From Phytophthora quininea (Eukaryota; Oomycota; Peronosporomycetes; Peronosporales; Peronosporaceae): a DNA stretch of 64,000 bases. Below are positions 1 to 11,341 of the stretch, piece after piece. Position 1 is the stretch's first letter, and the number at the start of each line of letters is the position of its first letter. Made by a program: the position numbers and the translations under genes. Where the stretch lies: the NCBI GenBank assembly GCA_011947345.1, contig JAAVTG010001003.1, positions 1,612,001 to 1,676,000 on the forward strand, given 5' to 3'. Below the pieces are notes generated by a model that saw nothing but the letters and a program-made list of their open reading frames with translations, searched no databases and was not told the DNA's origin.

Positions 1-1078
1 GTCGTATCCGCCACGTACACACGACACACGCTGCGTGTGCTCGTTGGCAATAAGCGGATATACGTTAACTGCATTAAGCAATATAATGCTTGCCATCTCG
101 CCTTCGCTAGAAGTGATGTCCATGCGCTCCAGCTCGCGACGCATACACCGCAAGTCTCCAGCATATTCAGTAACGCTCTCATCTTGCCGAAGCCGGCGGG
201 CGTACAGGTCTTGTTTCAGGTACACCGCGTTGGTGCCTTGAGCTCCATCACAAGTCCGCAGGAGAGCCGCCCACACACGCGCTGGGTCAGTTGTCTCAAT
301 GTCCGTCTTGAAGCGATCGAGCAAGTCCCCGTGAAGCGACAACACAACCTCTGTGTGCGCTTTGCGCTCCCGCGTCTCAAAGCAATTATTCCAGTCAGGT
401 TCTTCACGGGCACGGTCGGCGTCAAAACGCTCTCGCCCTTGGACCAGCTGGGGCAACCCTTGCCAATGCAGGATGGTCTGCATTTACGTCTTCCAGCGGC
501 TCCACGTCTCCACCTTGCCGTCAAACTTGATGGATGCAAGCTGTATCTGACTTGCCTGCCAGCGAGGCATCGTTTCGCCGTCACTTGGGGCCTGCTGGCG
601 CAGTGCCACCTTCGTAGATGCTTGGTGGCGGTGGCGACCGCTCGGTGGACAAGCCACGTTGGATGGCGTACGGAGTGAGCGCGGGCACAGCGGCTGTACC
701 TATAGCTGGGGTGAGGATGGCAGCTTTCGTGAGCGGCGAAGTGAACGCCGAGGCTGAGAGCGCTGGCGTCGGCGTTGTTCTTGCAGGTGCTTGCGACGTC
801 GAGATCGTCGCTGAGGCTTGGAGAGCAGCGGCCAAACTTCTTTGTTGACTGGGAGAAGGCGGAGAAGATCCAGCTGGGGCACTTTCCCGGACAGAAGGAG
901 CAATCGCAGCCACTGCTATAGCTTGCACAAGGTCCCCGCCTGGAGCTGGCGTCCCATCTGCTCGTCCTTGCTCTTCGTCGCTTGGTAAGTCGTCTCTTGA
1001 GTTCCGCGCCCGCGTTGAGCTCATAACCTGTGAATTCTTGTAAGTGCCGTAGAAACCATTGGGCAGTGTGCTAGGCAA
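1..1078 (-). mobile_element. Copia-type retrotransposon gag remnant
   Basis: Read on the minus strand, 1078-581 encodes an Ala/Pro/Ser-rich N-terminal stretch. 580-1 encodes a UBN2-like copia Gag core: a KFDGKVETWSRWKT segment, then LVQGRERFD, then a region resembling the tA.e.W..L / L..l.m.....v.ey pattern of copia gag proteins. An in-frame stop follows WKT (around 495-500) and the frame shifts between the two parts, so it is not intact. It runs off the left edge, so protease, integrase and reverse transcriptase are not visible. The family call rests on recognising the pattern by eye; a gypsy gag is a less likely alternative. Confidence 0.6.
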
Positions 1079-1089
1079 AGCCTAGCAGG

Positions 1090-2030
1090 AGGGCGGGCTC
1101 AAAAGCCGGAGTGCTGTGTGTCCACGGCCGTCCTCCACGTGTCTATTTGGTTTGGTTGGCCAACATTATCTCTTCTATCCTACGATGTGCAATTGTTTAC
1201 ACTACATAAAATGATAACCAAACATTTTTCTGGTGTGTTTCTATGGCACTGATTAACGCACCGCTATAAGTGTTACTGATCGGTACCATTGGTCATTTAT
1301 CGTGGGGAAAATACAGTGGATTTTCCATGCATCTCCAAGGTCAAGGAAGTTCTCGCTTGCGATTCCCAGGCCTTCGCATAAACAACTAGCGGTGTCGAAT
1401 TCGAGGGTCTCGACGTCGCGGGACGTCCCACTTCCTGGACGTCGGGCGTCGAAAACCGACGTCGAGATGCACCTTCGATTGATCGCCTCGCTTCATTGTC
1501 CAAAACCAACATGAACCTAACACAGGCGAAAGCGCCACCATGCAACATGGAAATAACTTGAGGCTGGATGATGAGAGTTGTTGGGAAGGAGAGTTACGGT
1601 ACCGTTCATTCAGAGAATCTTCCCCACTCTTCAATCTAGCATTAGCTTACCAGGTCTCTTTTGCTGTAGGTGGAGACTGCCCAAGCGACCTGATAACACG
1701 GTCGCCAAAACGCAGAACAGCGCCTTTGTCATCGACGAAGAAAAATAGACGCCCGCCAACGGGGCCGAGGATCTGTAGAATAACACCAACCAAATCATCT
1801 AGCAGAGCTTCATCGAGGAAGATCCCGTCGAAATCGCCAGGCGCGCACCGATCACGGACAAGTCCCAGAGAAATGTCGTCAGCACGCCCAAAACCACCAG
1901 ACTGTTAGCGATCATGGACAGCTCTTGGTAAAACGCCATCACGCACGAAATCACCAGGGGCGCAACGATCAAGAGCAATCCCCAGAGCGATGGCTTTGAG
2001 CTCGAAATCACCATCCAGCAGAGTGCCGCC
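1090..2030. other. Intergenic, no supported gene
   Basis: No open frame here looks like a protein family I know. It lies between the copia gag and the hAT relic and may contain LTR or terminal sequence. An imperfect palindrome at 1271-1288 (TGTTACTGATCGGTACCA) resembles a perfect one at 4039-4056, which hints at a shared repeat family. Confidence 0.4.
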
Positions 2031-2036
2031 ATCGGG

Positions 2037-3234
2037 GTGCTAGCTGACTCTCAGCAAAGCGATGAAAAATATCCTTCTCTAAAGGATGAAAAGCAGTGTC
2101 CAGCGGGAAGGACATTTCCGGTACCAAATCAGCGAGAGCCAAAGTTCTATCAGTTCGTTGTCTGCGTTGTGAAGGAGCTGTACAGAGACTTGAATGAAAA
2201 TGACCTCACTCGCGACCATTCAAGGTGCTTTTACTGCCTGAGCTGTGATCAGAAAATCAACATCGTTAAAAATAAGAGTCTGGTTGAACCCTATATGCAG
2301 AAAAAGCGTGCTGATGCCTTGAATGCTTTCGAGGACAACCTTCAGCTCGAACAAGAACTCGACGCCTCGAGAAAACGGAAAACAAGTTCGCCACAGTAAA
2401 CGAATCAGAGCAGAGCACCTTTGAGGGGATATTGGCAGGGTGGGTCAGCCGCGATTTGAGGCCGGCGAGCATCGTAGCTGATGCTGGCTTTATCGATGCC
2501 ATAAAGTTTGCGAACAATGCGCAGGGAACTCTTGCTGTTCCTTCCCGCCAAACAGTTATTATGCGCGTCAATATATTGGCCTATGCATCGCGCTTGTCGC
2601 TTTGAGATTTGCTAATGGATGACGAGCAATGTGAATATTCCTCGGTGTCATCAGACATATACGTCGATAACATGCGAAAGCTACATCAGCTTCACAATCC
2701 ATTATGTTACCAAGGAGTTTTTGCATGCAGTCGTGGATTCTTGAAGTACGGCTCATTCCAGGCAAGCACGATGGAGGCTCCATTGGGAGGGCTCTCTCCG
2801 AGTGTTTTCCTTGGTGGCGTCTCGACCCCAAGATGTGCGTGCGATGTTTTAGAGACGGGGCATCAAATATTACAAGCGCCTGCTCCAAGCTTGGTCTCGC
2901 TCACAGGTCATGTGCTGCGCACTCGTTACACCTGGTGGTAGGAGCTGCACTATTCATGAAAAGCCAAGAGCGAGCTAGCATCGAAACGGTGGATGCAGAT
3001 GGTACCGTCACCTCTGACGGAAACCAAGGTCAAGGCGTTGCGTCCGCTGGCGCCCCAGCGCCCAGCGTACATACTGTCTTGGCTGCTGCTGGACTTTGCG
3101 GCGATACCATCCCGCACGGTGATCTCGGCTTCGCGATGCATCATAGCAGCCGTGCGTACAGTAGTAAACTCGACGAGCATATTTCTACTCCAGCGGCACC
3201 AAAACTTGTACTGCTGTGTACAAGTTTTTCGTGA
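2037..3234 (+). pseudogene. hAT-family transposase relic
   Basis: The first open segment (2037-2399) has a Cys-x2-Cys pair (FYCLSC) and a charged tail, like the N-terminal zinc-binding part of oomycete hAT proteins. 2400-2600 stays readable (FEGILAGW, DAGFIDAIKFANNAQG). 2704-2960 carries the catalytic-core pattern of hAT transposases: LEVRLIPGKHDG, RDGASNITSACSKLGL, then RSCAAHSLHLVVG. Frames change at about 2400, 2600 and 2700 and the C-terminal dimerisation region is missing. It is a decayed, incomplete copy. Terminal repeats were not identified. Confidence 0.7.
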
Positions 3235-3296
3235 ACCTGTGATTAGAAGAAACAAAACCAATCAGCTTAGATCCACGACGTCGTCAATACCTTTAC

Positions 3297-3551
3297 TTAC
3301 TTCTCGCTGTGGGGTGAAGCAGACTCAGAGTGACGAACGCGATAGGTGAGGTGGTGCTGAGCAGTATACTCATCCCACCTCTCCTGAAATTCATCCCAGG
3401 AATTGAAAACACGTCCATCATAGAATTGTGGCACAGAGATAAACCGTGGTGTATGAGTTGCCACCATAGCTTCCTTTGCGGCACTGTTTTTCCCGCGAGG
3501 GTACTTGCGAGGGCGTTTAACAGCCACAAATTCACCTAACAATATCAACAA
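3297..3551 (-). pseudogene. ZSWIM-type transposase N-terminal fragment
   Basis: The 84-codon frame contains KYPRGKNSAA followed by FNSWDEFQERWDEYTAQ and TYRVRHSES. This matches the N-terminal segment of oomycete ZSWIM3-like, transposon-derived proteins; compare the related NEFEEYLARYQHDT segment in the element at 29.3-30.5 kb. Nothing of the RNase-H-like core or SWIM finger follows, so it is only a scrap. Confidence 0.5.
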
Positions 3552-3661
3552 CTAGTTAGATAAACGCAGGAAAACTTGAAAAAGAAAAAATCAATCGCAC
3601 CGTCAGAGTCTCCGCTCATATTGGAAAGCCTGCAGATTCGAAAATGAGCTCTTAACAGTGT

Positions 3662-4056
3662 TGGGGCTACCACACTTCAGGGATGCGCACTCACGTCATT
3701 GAAAATGCTGGAATTTGATTCGTCCAGCAATCGATGGGTGCACGAAAACACCTTGACACTTGTATACTATTTGTTCAAGGCGGACTTTCGTCCGCAAGGC
3801 GGAGGAACCACGATCGGTGGGGAGGGTGACTGCGCCCGTCGCCCTCGCTCCGCTCGACCTCGGTTGCTGAAAAAAATCGGGTTGCAGCGGGCAACAGACC
3901 CGCCTAATCGGTGGGCGTTGGCAGAACGTGAATGCTCCAGTAGTGAGTCTCGCGCTCGCTTTCGCCTGGTCTCCTAATGTTGTACTTCAACAAATCAGAT
4001 CGGTAATTTACCGACCTGGGCGACGGTTCGTCGCCAGATGTTACTGATCAGTAACA
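3662..4056 (-). repeat. Possible 3' LTR of the gypsy element
   Basis: This gene-free stretch lies just beyond the C-terminus of the gypsy integrase, where a minus-strand element would have its 3' LTR. It could begin TGTTGGGGCT and end with the perfect palindrome TGTTACTGATCAGTAACA (4039-4056), giving a TG...CA boundary. It also holds a hairpin (GGCGACG-GTT-CGTCGCC, about 4019-4035). No second LTR copy was found in the window, so the limits are guesses. Confidence 0.3.
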
Positions 4057-4163
4057 TTTACAGTGATGCGTTAACGACCCCCTTCGTTCTCCCAGGTGTC
4101 TTCCCTCTCTAAAAGTCCTTACCAATGAACCAGAAATTGCATCTTCTTATGGCGAGTCCGTTG

Positions 4164-4690
4164 CTAGAGGAGGCGCTCGACCATGTGGAGATCGTCGTCG
4201 TCGTTGTCTGGCGAAAAGTGGACTGGGGATACCTTCGGCAACGGTCGGCTCAGAAACTCCGTCGGAGACTCGACGACGTGGCGTAGTGCGTCCACGTTGT
4301 AGCTGTTGTGCAGTCGATTCAGCGACTTGGGCAATGCTAGCTTCACCACGTTGGTGTTAATCATCTTGGTAACCTGGAACGGTCCCACAAAGTTCGCCGC
4401 CAGTTTGTCCTTGCCGATTCGGGTTCCACGCACTGCATGGGCTATCGGCAAGTTCGGAGTGCTGAGATAGACCCAGTCTCCTTTGTGAAACCGCACGCCA
4501 CTCCGTCCTTGATCATAGTAAGCTTTCTGGCGGGCCTCGGCGACACGCAAGTTGATTTGAGCGGCTTCGACGATGTTCTGTCGTTCCTGCGCGAAATCGG
4601 AGGCGTAGTTGTTCCGCGTTTCCGTTGCTACACCTCGTGTACGCGCCACTCTACCCGTGTCGATCTGGAACGGCGATAACTTGGTGGAGG
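4164..4690 (-). pseudogene. Ty3/gypsy integrase, C-terminal half
   Basis: The frame opens with STKLSPFQIDTGRVARTR, the usual end of the gypsy integrase catalytic region. A helical segment follows (FAQERQNIVEAAQINLRVAEA), then the SH3-like domain: FHKGDWVYLST, KLAANFVGPFQVTKMI, NVVKLALPKSL, HNSYNVDALR. The 161-codon part ending at 4164 is open. The upstream half of the same integrase lies at about 5790-6300, separated by a MULE insertion. No chromodomain is seen. Confidence 0.75.
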
Positions 4691-4699
4691 CACTGGAAA

Positions 4700-5790
4700 A
4701 TGTTTTTACAGGTCACCGACAGGTCTGGTCTCACCAGGTCTGCGTGACCAGATCCCAGACCAAAGCGGAACTTCAGGTGTCATTTGGTCACAGCCTCATG
4801 ACTCAAGAGACCAAATGCGACCAAATATGAAATGCCTAAAATAAATACGTGTAATATTTGATATATCTCAAAGAAAGACATGATATGTGTTATTAAAGTT
4901 ATTGCTGTCGACGAGTTAGCTAGCAGTGCGTGTTGCAGCAATCCGTCTGGAGGGCCTGCGAGTTTGTAGAGTCCTTCCTTGCACTGGCGTAGCAGTTGTA
5001 GATCGAGCCGATCTCTTTGTTGGTCTTCCCCGACGAGCAGCCCTTTGGTTTCTTTGCTGTCGCCCTCGCCGTGCTGGAGTATGACGCTGTACCACCAAGG
5101 AAACAGCCTCAGGCAGGCGAATTGGTTTGTGAGACGAAGCTGCTGGCCATCGATGGGAAATGTCATCCAGCAAGTTCACATATCGTCTCGATACTGTGTC
5201 AATTGTGCCGACCCAGACAGGCAAGCTGGGGTGAGGTGCCGTGATTGCCGCATTCAGTTCACGGTTGAACCTCTCGAGCGGGTTGTTGGTACGACTAACA
5301 ATCTGCAAATCCATGCCGTGGACATTCCACACGTCGACTGGAAAAAGGGCGAGCCAGGTACGCCTGAAGTATCACCAGTATCGAGTCCACGCCTGCTCCG
5401 CGTAAACAATGTTTGCTGTCGAACATCTGCTCCTGATGGTACGTGTAGCGAATGTGATCCCGTACTGATCGACGCGCTAAGGTGGAACTACAGTGAGCAT
5501 GTCCAACACTCCAACATCCATGGCAATCGCAATTTGCTCTCGTGACATGAATAGCTTCAACATGTACAGCCGATTTGCCTGCTTGAAGTGGAATAGGCGT
5601 TCCACAGGTCGAGTATTCGGAAACTGCATAGTTACCGAGTCGATTAGAGCTTGTTTAAAGTCGCACACCACGCTGGCAGGTTAAAGTTGGCGCCGTGCCG
5701 ACTCTTTAATGAGCGTAATCATGCAGCGGTAGATTGCTGCAGTTTTGCCGTCGGCCTGCACTCGGAAGGCAGTGGCCATTCGCAGCCTAA
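4700..5790 (-). mobile_element. MULE (Mutator-like) element inserted in the gypsy integrase
   Basis: On the minus strand about 5780-5477 reads FRVQADGKTAAIYRCMITLIKE, then CDFKQALIDSVTMQFPNT and LFHFKQANRLYMLKL, the core signature of oomycete MULE transposases. 5332-4916 gives the C-terminal part, NNPLERFNRELNAA followed by RYVNLLDDI. A stop after ARRQL and frame changes make it defective, and the N-terminus is absent. 4700-4860 is AT-rich with several nested inverted repeats (GGTCTGG, ATTTGGTC/GACCAAAT) that could be terminal sequence. Exact ends and target duplication were not resolved. Confidence 0.65.
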
Positions 5791-6300
5791 CTCCATGATC
5801 CACATCAGTTCTTGCCAAAACGAGCCTATGAATTTCGGATCCCTGTCTCTCACAATAGCTGCTGGAATACCATGATTCCGCAGGATCACGTCAAAGAAAA
5901 TGGATGCGGTTTCAGCTCCAGTCACCGTCGTATGCGTCGGAGCATACTTGGAGCGCTAGCTCAATTGATCAATGCACACCATAATGGCATTGTAACCTGA
6001 AGATGCAGAAAGTCCCGTCACGAAATCAATCCCCACGACCTCCCAGCATTCGGTGGGAACGGGCAGCGGCATGAGTCCTCTGTTCTTACGCAACGAACTG
6101 GGTTTGAAGCGAGCGAATGTAGCGCAGCTTTGGACGTTGTTTTTACATCGGCGAGCATGGTAGGTCAGTAGTACCATTGCGCCAGCTTGAGGTGCGCCAT
6201 TAAATTCTGTCAGCAGCGCCACACGCAAGTCATCATGCTCCGGCACACAAAGACGACGAACTGCAATACCGGTGTTCAGGTACAGCAGACCCTGCTCTCA
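5791..6300 (-). pseudogene. Ty3/gypsy integrase, N-terminal half
   Basis: 6246-5956 carries an H2C2-like segment (degenerate) then ECWEVVGIDFVTGLSAS and NAIMVCIDQLS, the start of the rve catalytic core with its first Asp. 5925-5790 continues FFDVILRNHGIPAAIVRDRDPKFIGSFWQELM, which contains the second catalytic Asp region. The frame is then lost where MULE sequence begins. The SH3-like end is at 4164-4690. Upstream protease and reverse transcriptase are not present before the LRR-like gene. Confidence 0.7.
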
Positions 6301-6523
6301 CTTGAGTTCACCTGCTGGGACAGTCGTCGAAGGCGACGACTTGCCCAAAAACATGTATACGCTAAAATATATCGTCTAAACTACACCGTTCTGTTCTCGT
6401 CACGAAGGCGATCTCCAGCATGAACAAACAGGAAATGCACATGATACGAGCATAGTTACCCCACGGAGGTGGGAGGCCACATCATCGAAACGTCCTTATA
6501 TTTGTCACCACACTTATTTCACT

Positions 6524-8925
6524 TTATGCGCCATTCGTGCGAGCCATGATCTCTTGGATTGTCATCCTGTCCGTGTACTCGTCTAGCGATATGCGTCTTT
6601 CCCCTTCGCACGCAAACTCCAAGATCTTGCCCAACATGGCCGCATCGATTCTCCTCCGAGCGTCTTTTTCAGCTGGTTGGGCGTTGAGGGCACTCACGAA
6701 CGCTAATTTTCTTCGGTCTTCCTCGCTTCCTTGCAGCCGGTCCCCACGGTGAGCTAGAAAGCGCGGCATGAACGCGTCGAAAAGGTTGAACGCAATCTTA
6801 ATGTGCAGATACTGCAGCGTTCGATTCGCGTTGAGCATCGTCAACAGAACCTCCAGATCGTCCCTCGTCAGTAAACCAGTTTGCAACCGCAGCTCACGCA
6901 AACTCGAAGCATTAGCGAGCTCCGAGCTGGATAACTTTGTCCTCAAATGTTGCAGACAAGACGTCGTCACTTTTCGGCTCAACAGATACAGCGACGAGAT
7001 TTTGCACCTTCCAGAGACAGAGGCATCTATCAGTGCAGAAAAGTCGTTGGTCTTCCCCGACCGAAGAATTAAATGGGTCAACTTGGGGCAGCAGTTCATC
7101 AGCTCTTTGAAGTGTGTGTTCGTAAAGCCTTCGCAGTCCAAGTTTAACTTCTCCAGATGAGATCCAGTCACTTTCAGCAAGGCCATGGTGGCCACAATAT
7201 CCACAGTCTTCAGTTTGAGAGCTGTAAGACGAGATTGCTCTGGCCGTGATGGTCGTGAACGCTTAGTGAGGGAAACAATGGACTGGCCTTTGATGAAGCC
7301 ACAACCAAAGCCAGCCAAGTGGACGCAGACCCATTCGTCCATCAAACAAACCACTACAAACTCTTGCGCGTGCTTCAGTGTCGTCAGCGGCCGTGAAAAC
7401 AATCGACGGGCAGGTTCTGCTTCAACCCTCGTGTTGCTCTTGACCACAGCGATCATATTCGTGCCCTGGGGCAGTGGCGTTACTTGGAAAGCAGGGTCCT
7501 CCATGATAAGCTCCACCATTGCCGAAGACCAGTCTTTCTTGATGGTATCGCGGACTGCAGCCACGTCAGCATGCGAGACATTGCACTGGGATAAATCAAG
7601 ACTTTGGATGCAAGAACCCGATTCAGGATGGAACACAGTCACAGCGAGCCACTGCCACAGCAAACTGCGAGTATCGGTGTGCACCAGAGGCGGCAGCACG
7701 ACACGCAGCTCGTTGAGCGACGGGGTAAATGGGATGGCCGAACAAAGCGCTCTGAAAATGACGGGTTCGCTAAACAGCGTCCGGTCAACTGCAAGCAGCG
7801 CACAGCGGCTCTTGCCTCATTTTTGGCGTTCTGGGCCATGTTCCACATCATCGCTCTAAACTCTCCGAGTCTCCTGTCCAAGCTGCGCTCTGTGGAATTC
7901 CACCCGAAGTGCAGCTTCAACTCCGTGATCGGCACTTGGGACGTCTGCGGCTCTAACGCAGCAGCCACATCTCTCATCATCCCGGACCTCTCGAGACAAT
8001 GTTGAGCCGACATGAAGCACTCTGTCAACTGTAATGGTATGTGCGTCTTGTTGGCGCTCTTGCACGAATTGCGGTCCTGCTCCACTCGTCGACACAGTCG
8101 ACTCCACCGGTTGATGTCTCCGTAGAACGAGTCCACCCCGCACACCACAGCAACTGGCCATTGCTCCAGCTCAATATGTTTACCCAGCACTGCCATAGCG
8201 TGTCGGAACCCGACAGAGTCCAGCTCTTCAGCGTCCCTAGCCAAGAACAAGTCTTCCAGTAGCGCAAGAGCGTCCGATCGGGATCGTTCCCCCAGTCCGA
8301 CGTCGTCAGTCCGCAGCATGAAGCGCAGCTTGTCCGTCGCTGGCGCCGGTTGTCCTCTCAAATGCAGGCCCTTCCACTGCGCAGCCCACTGCGGCTGCTG
8401 GTGCTGCCACACCGGATCCTCCGGCCATAGTTCGCTCCAGAAGGAGCGGTTCTCCTGTACGTTGTACCCTTTGCAGGCTGCAAGCGCAGTCAACACCCGC
8501 AGACTTTCCCTCGTGCTACGGCGGATGTCACCCGTGTAGCCGATTCGGTTGCGAGGACTGACAGTCACGTAGACCCACGTGTACAGTGGAGCAATGGAGT
8601 ACGCATCCAGACGCAACGAGACGTCGAGCGAGCTGACCGCGGCGTTGGCGATGCGGCGTGCCGTCTCCAAAGGGAGAGCGGATACCGTCATTTGTTTCGG
8701 GGTGCTGCGGACTCGGCGGATTGCGATCTGCCTGCTATACCGTCGTGGGTTCCATGGAATGAAGTAGGAGAGAACTTCTTCGAGGAGGTCACAGCGGCCG
8801 ATTCCCTCGAGACGAACATGACGTGGGCGATCAGGACCGACTTCTTCTCCTTCGGCCTTTGTAGCGGAAAAGACTGTTGGATCGAGCACATTTCCGGTGC
8901 GTCGAATGCCAAAAGGACTCGTCAA
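6524..8925 (-). CDS. Large leucine-rich-repeat-like protein (frame break mid-gene)
   Basis: Two long same-strand frames join into one protein of roughly 800 residues. The upstream frame (8925-7700) has no recognised domain. The downstream frame (to 6524) has irregular leucine-rich repeats: IQSLDLSQCNVSHADVAAV, LEKLNLDCEGFTNTHFKELM, CPKLTHLILRSG, SLRELRLQTGLLTRDDLEVLL, RTLQYLHIKIAF. The shift lies near 7740-7800, where the second frame already reads DRTLFSEPVIFRALCSAIPFTP upstream of its first Met, so a missing base or a small intron joins them. The start is unresolved: the frame is open to 8925 without an ATG, the first in-frame ATG is at 8691, and an ATG at 8941 lies in another frame. This resembles expanded LRR-like families of Phytophthora; function unknown. 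Confidence 0.6.
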
Positions 8926-9120
8926 TTGGGGTGTTCGTCATGCCAGCAAGTTGGGAAGCTGGCGAAGCACGCTCAAGGAAGGGTTGGTGTTGTCGAAGCT
9001 CCTCTGAGTTGCATGAGAAGCTGAAGCTGTCAAGTTCTCTGCGTGTATCCGCAATTCCCTTGGATCGATCACCAAGACGAAGACTTCAAGGCGGACCAAA
9101 AACAGTCGACTGCCCTTCGA

Positions 9121-9603
9121 GAGCACCATCATGAGAATTGTGCTCTCGATCGGACCACTGAGAAATAGCAGACTGCCTGCCTAATTCGGAAGTTTCTTCC
9201 CGATAGCTGGTGCAGCAGAGGAGCATCCCTCTCCCGACCAAAACATCCTCTCGCCATTCCGATTGTGCTTTCCCAGTCGATCGTTGCCATCTGGCAGCAC
9301 CTTGACAGCGTCAGCACGATGGCTGTATGTATCCAAAACTCACGCTCACTCTTAGTCCCGCAGACTTCCTTCCCATGCTACGCCAACTCCAACTCAATGC
9401 ACACCGACACTGCCGTCTCATGCCCGCATCAGCAAGCAAGACAGAGCTGCGTCCATGCTTGTCGGCCTCCAAATAACTCCAACAAAACGCTAAATCTGAA
9501 ATTTTACAACACCAGATCTAACTCTGATCCTTCTTTTTTCCACGTGGCAACGACTGGGTATCCCCTCGCCACCCCTCAAAGTCAGTCAATCCCTCCCGTT
9601 GCC
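9121..9603 (+). promoter_or_regulatory. Upstream region of the Bfr1-like gene
   Basis: This ~480-bp gap lies between the diverging LRR-like and Bfr1-like genes. The Bfr1 frame is open through it with no conserved content, so I treat it as promoter and 5' UTR. Pyrimidine-rich stretches (CTTCTTTTTTCC near 9530) precede the start codon. No TATA box is evident. Confidence 0.35.
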
Positions 9604-11122
9604 ATGAGCACCGACGCCCCCGCCGAGACGCAGCCCGAGACGCCGCTTGTGATCCCGGACGTGATCGAGCGCCTGCCCAAGCCCGACAAGGCGGCGCACG
9701 AGGCCGAGATCGCCGTGCTGGACGGCGCCATCAAGAAGCTACAGGCCCGCACGACAGTCATCCGCAATGAGATGGACGCGCTCAAGACCAACCGCGGCGG
9801 CTACGGCGAGCAGATCCAGGCCGCCAAGGCCAAGTTCGCGGCGCTGCGCTCCGAAAAGGACAACCTGATCCAGCAGCGCAACCAGATCACGGCGCGTCTG
9901 CGCCAGACCCGCGACGAGAAGGACTCGACCATCAAGCACCAGCGCAGTGTGCGCGCTACGCTTAAGTACGGCTCTGCCGAGGAGTTCGACAAGGCCATTG
10001 CTGAGCTGCAGTACCAGCAAGAGACCCGCTCCATGCCGCTCGTGGAGGAGAAGCGCGTGATCAAGGAGATCGAGCAGCTCAAAGCCCAGAAGAAGCAGGT
10101 GGGCCAGTTCACAGGCGACCAGGGCGTCGTGGACAAGCAGAACGAGAGCATTAAAGAGACCCGCGCGTTGCAGACCAAGAAGAACGAGGAGATCGACGCC
10201 GTGCAGGAGAAGATGAACGCCCAGAAGGCCGAGCTGGACGAGCTCTACCGTCTCAATGAGGAGGAGAACAAGAAGGACACGTTCCCAGCTCTGGCGAAGG
10301 AGCGTCGCGAGATCAAGGAGCAGTTGGACGAGAAGTTCACGGCCATTAAGCAGCTCCGCAAGGACTTTAGGGAGGCTAACAACAAGTACTACGATAACAT
10401 TCGCCTCGTACGTAAGAAGAAGGAGCTCGAGCGCCAGAAAGAGGAGGAAGCGCGTAAGGCCGAGTACGAGGCCAAACTCGCCGACTACGAGAAGGAGATG
10501 GCCAAGATCCACCCCTACCAGGACGAGATGGATCTGTGCGACGCGCTCGTCAGCTTCATGGAGAAGACGTACGCCAAGGAGCTCAAGGAAGGCGAGGAGA
10601 GCAAGGCTGCCGAGGCAGCTGCCCCGTGGAGCTGGACGGCATGAAGCCGCTGCAGCGCAAGGAGGAGGACTTCATGATGCTCGGTGGCGGCAAGAAGGGC
10701 AAGAAGGGCAAACACGGCAAGAAGGCCAAGAAGCCCACCAAGCTGGTGCTGCCGCTCGCGCAGGTGGAGGCGTTCGGTGCCATTGGCATCCTGCCCCCGT
10801 CGGCTGTCACTGCTGTCGCCGAGTCGGTGGCTGCTGTCAAGGCCAAGAAGACGTGGTTCAACGAGCAGACGGCGCGTCCGAAGGCCGAGAAGCCCACGGA
10901 GACTGTCGAGGCCGCTGCCCCTGCTAAGGCTGCGTCTCCGAAGAAGAAGAGCAACAAGAACAAGAAGTTCAACGCCGGCGACAAGGACGCTTTCCCGTCG
11001 CTGGGCGGTGTCGCTGCTGAGCTGCCTGCCTGGGGCCCGGGCATGGCCGCCCCGAGATCAACGACGTGCCTGCTGTTGCTGCTGAGTTCGAAGGCGCTGA
11101 CGTCGTGGCCGAGGACGAGTAA
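9604..11122 (+). CDS. Bfr1-like coiled-coil RNA-associated protein
   Basis: The protein is about 505 residues. It is almost entirely charged coiled coil from about residue 30 to 330, with repeated KLQARTTVIRNEMDALK-like heptads, EKDNLIQQRNQITARLRQTRDEKDS and KAELDELYRLNEEENKKD. A Lys/Gly-rich basic segment (GGGKKGKKGKHGKKAKK) and a conserved hydrophobic LPLAQVEAFGAIGILPP region follow. This layout matches Bfr1, which in yeast associates with ribosomes and mRNPs. I chose ATG 9604 (context GTTGCCATGAGC); the frame stays open upstream but is not conserved. Two single-base breaks lie in CCCC runs (10622-10625, 11050-11053). Reading across both gives an acidic end stopping at TAA 11120-11122, so errors rather than decay are likely. 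Confidence 0.75.
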
Positions 11123-11341
11123 GTCCACAGAGATGGTCGAGTATTAGGTTGGCCAGCTCTCAAGATACAAAAGGACGGACGCAAACGCATGCTGATGGAC
11201 GAGACCGGCGCTTATTTCGCTCCCGAGGAAGAGCAAAAAGCTGCCTCTCTTCCGATGCGTGTGCTGCTTCCATATCGGTAGTATTACATTAGACTTCACC
11301 AAACAAAAATCTCAATTGCGTTTTGTGCAGTACAGTCCTCT

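Noticed and set aside
9739..10512. 257-codon Leu-rich frame on the minus strand
   Set aside because: It is antisense to the coiled-coil region of the Bfr1-like gene. GC-rich third positions create long shadow frames, and its Leu/Val content mirrors Glu/Lys codons on the plus strand.
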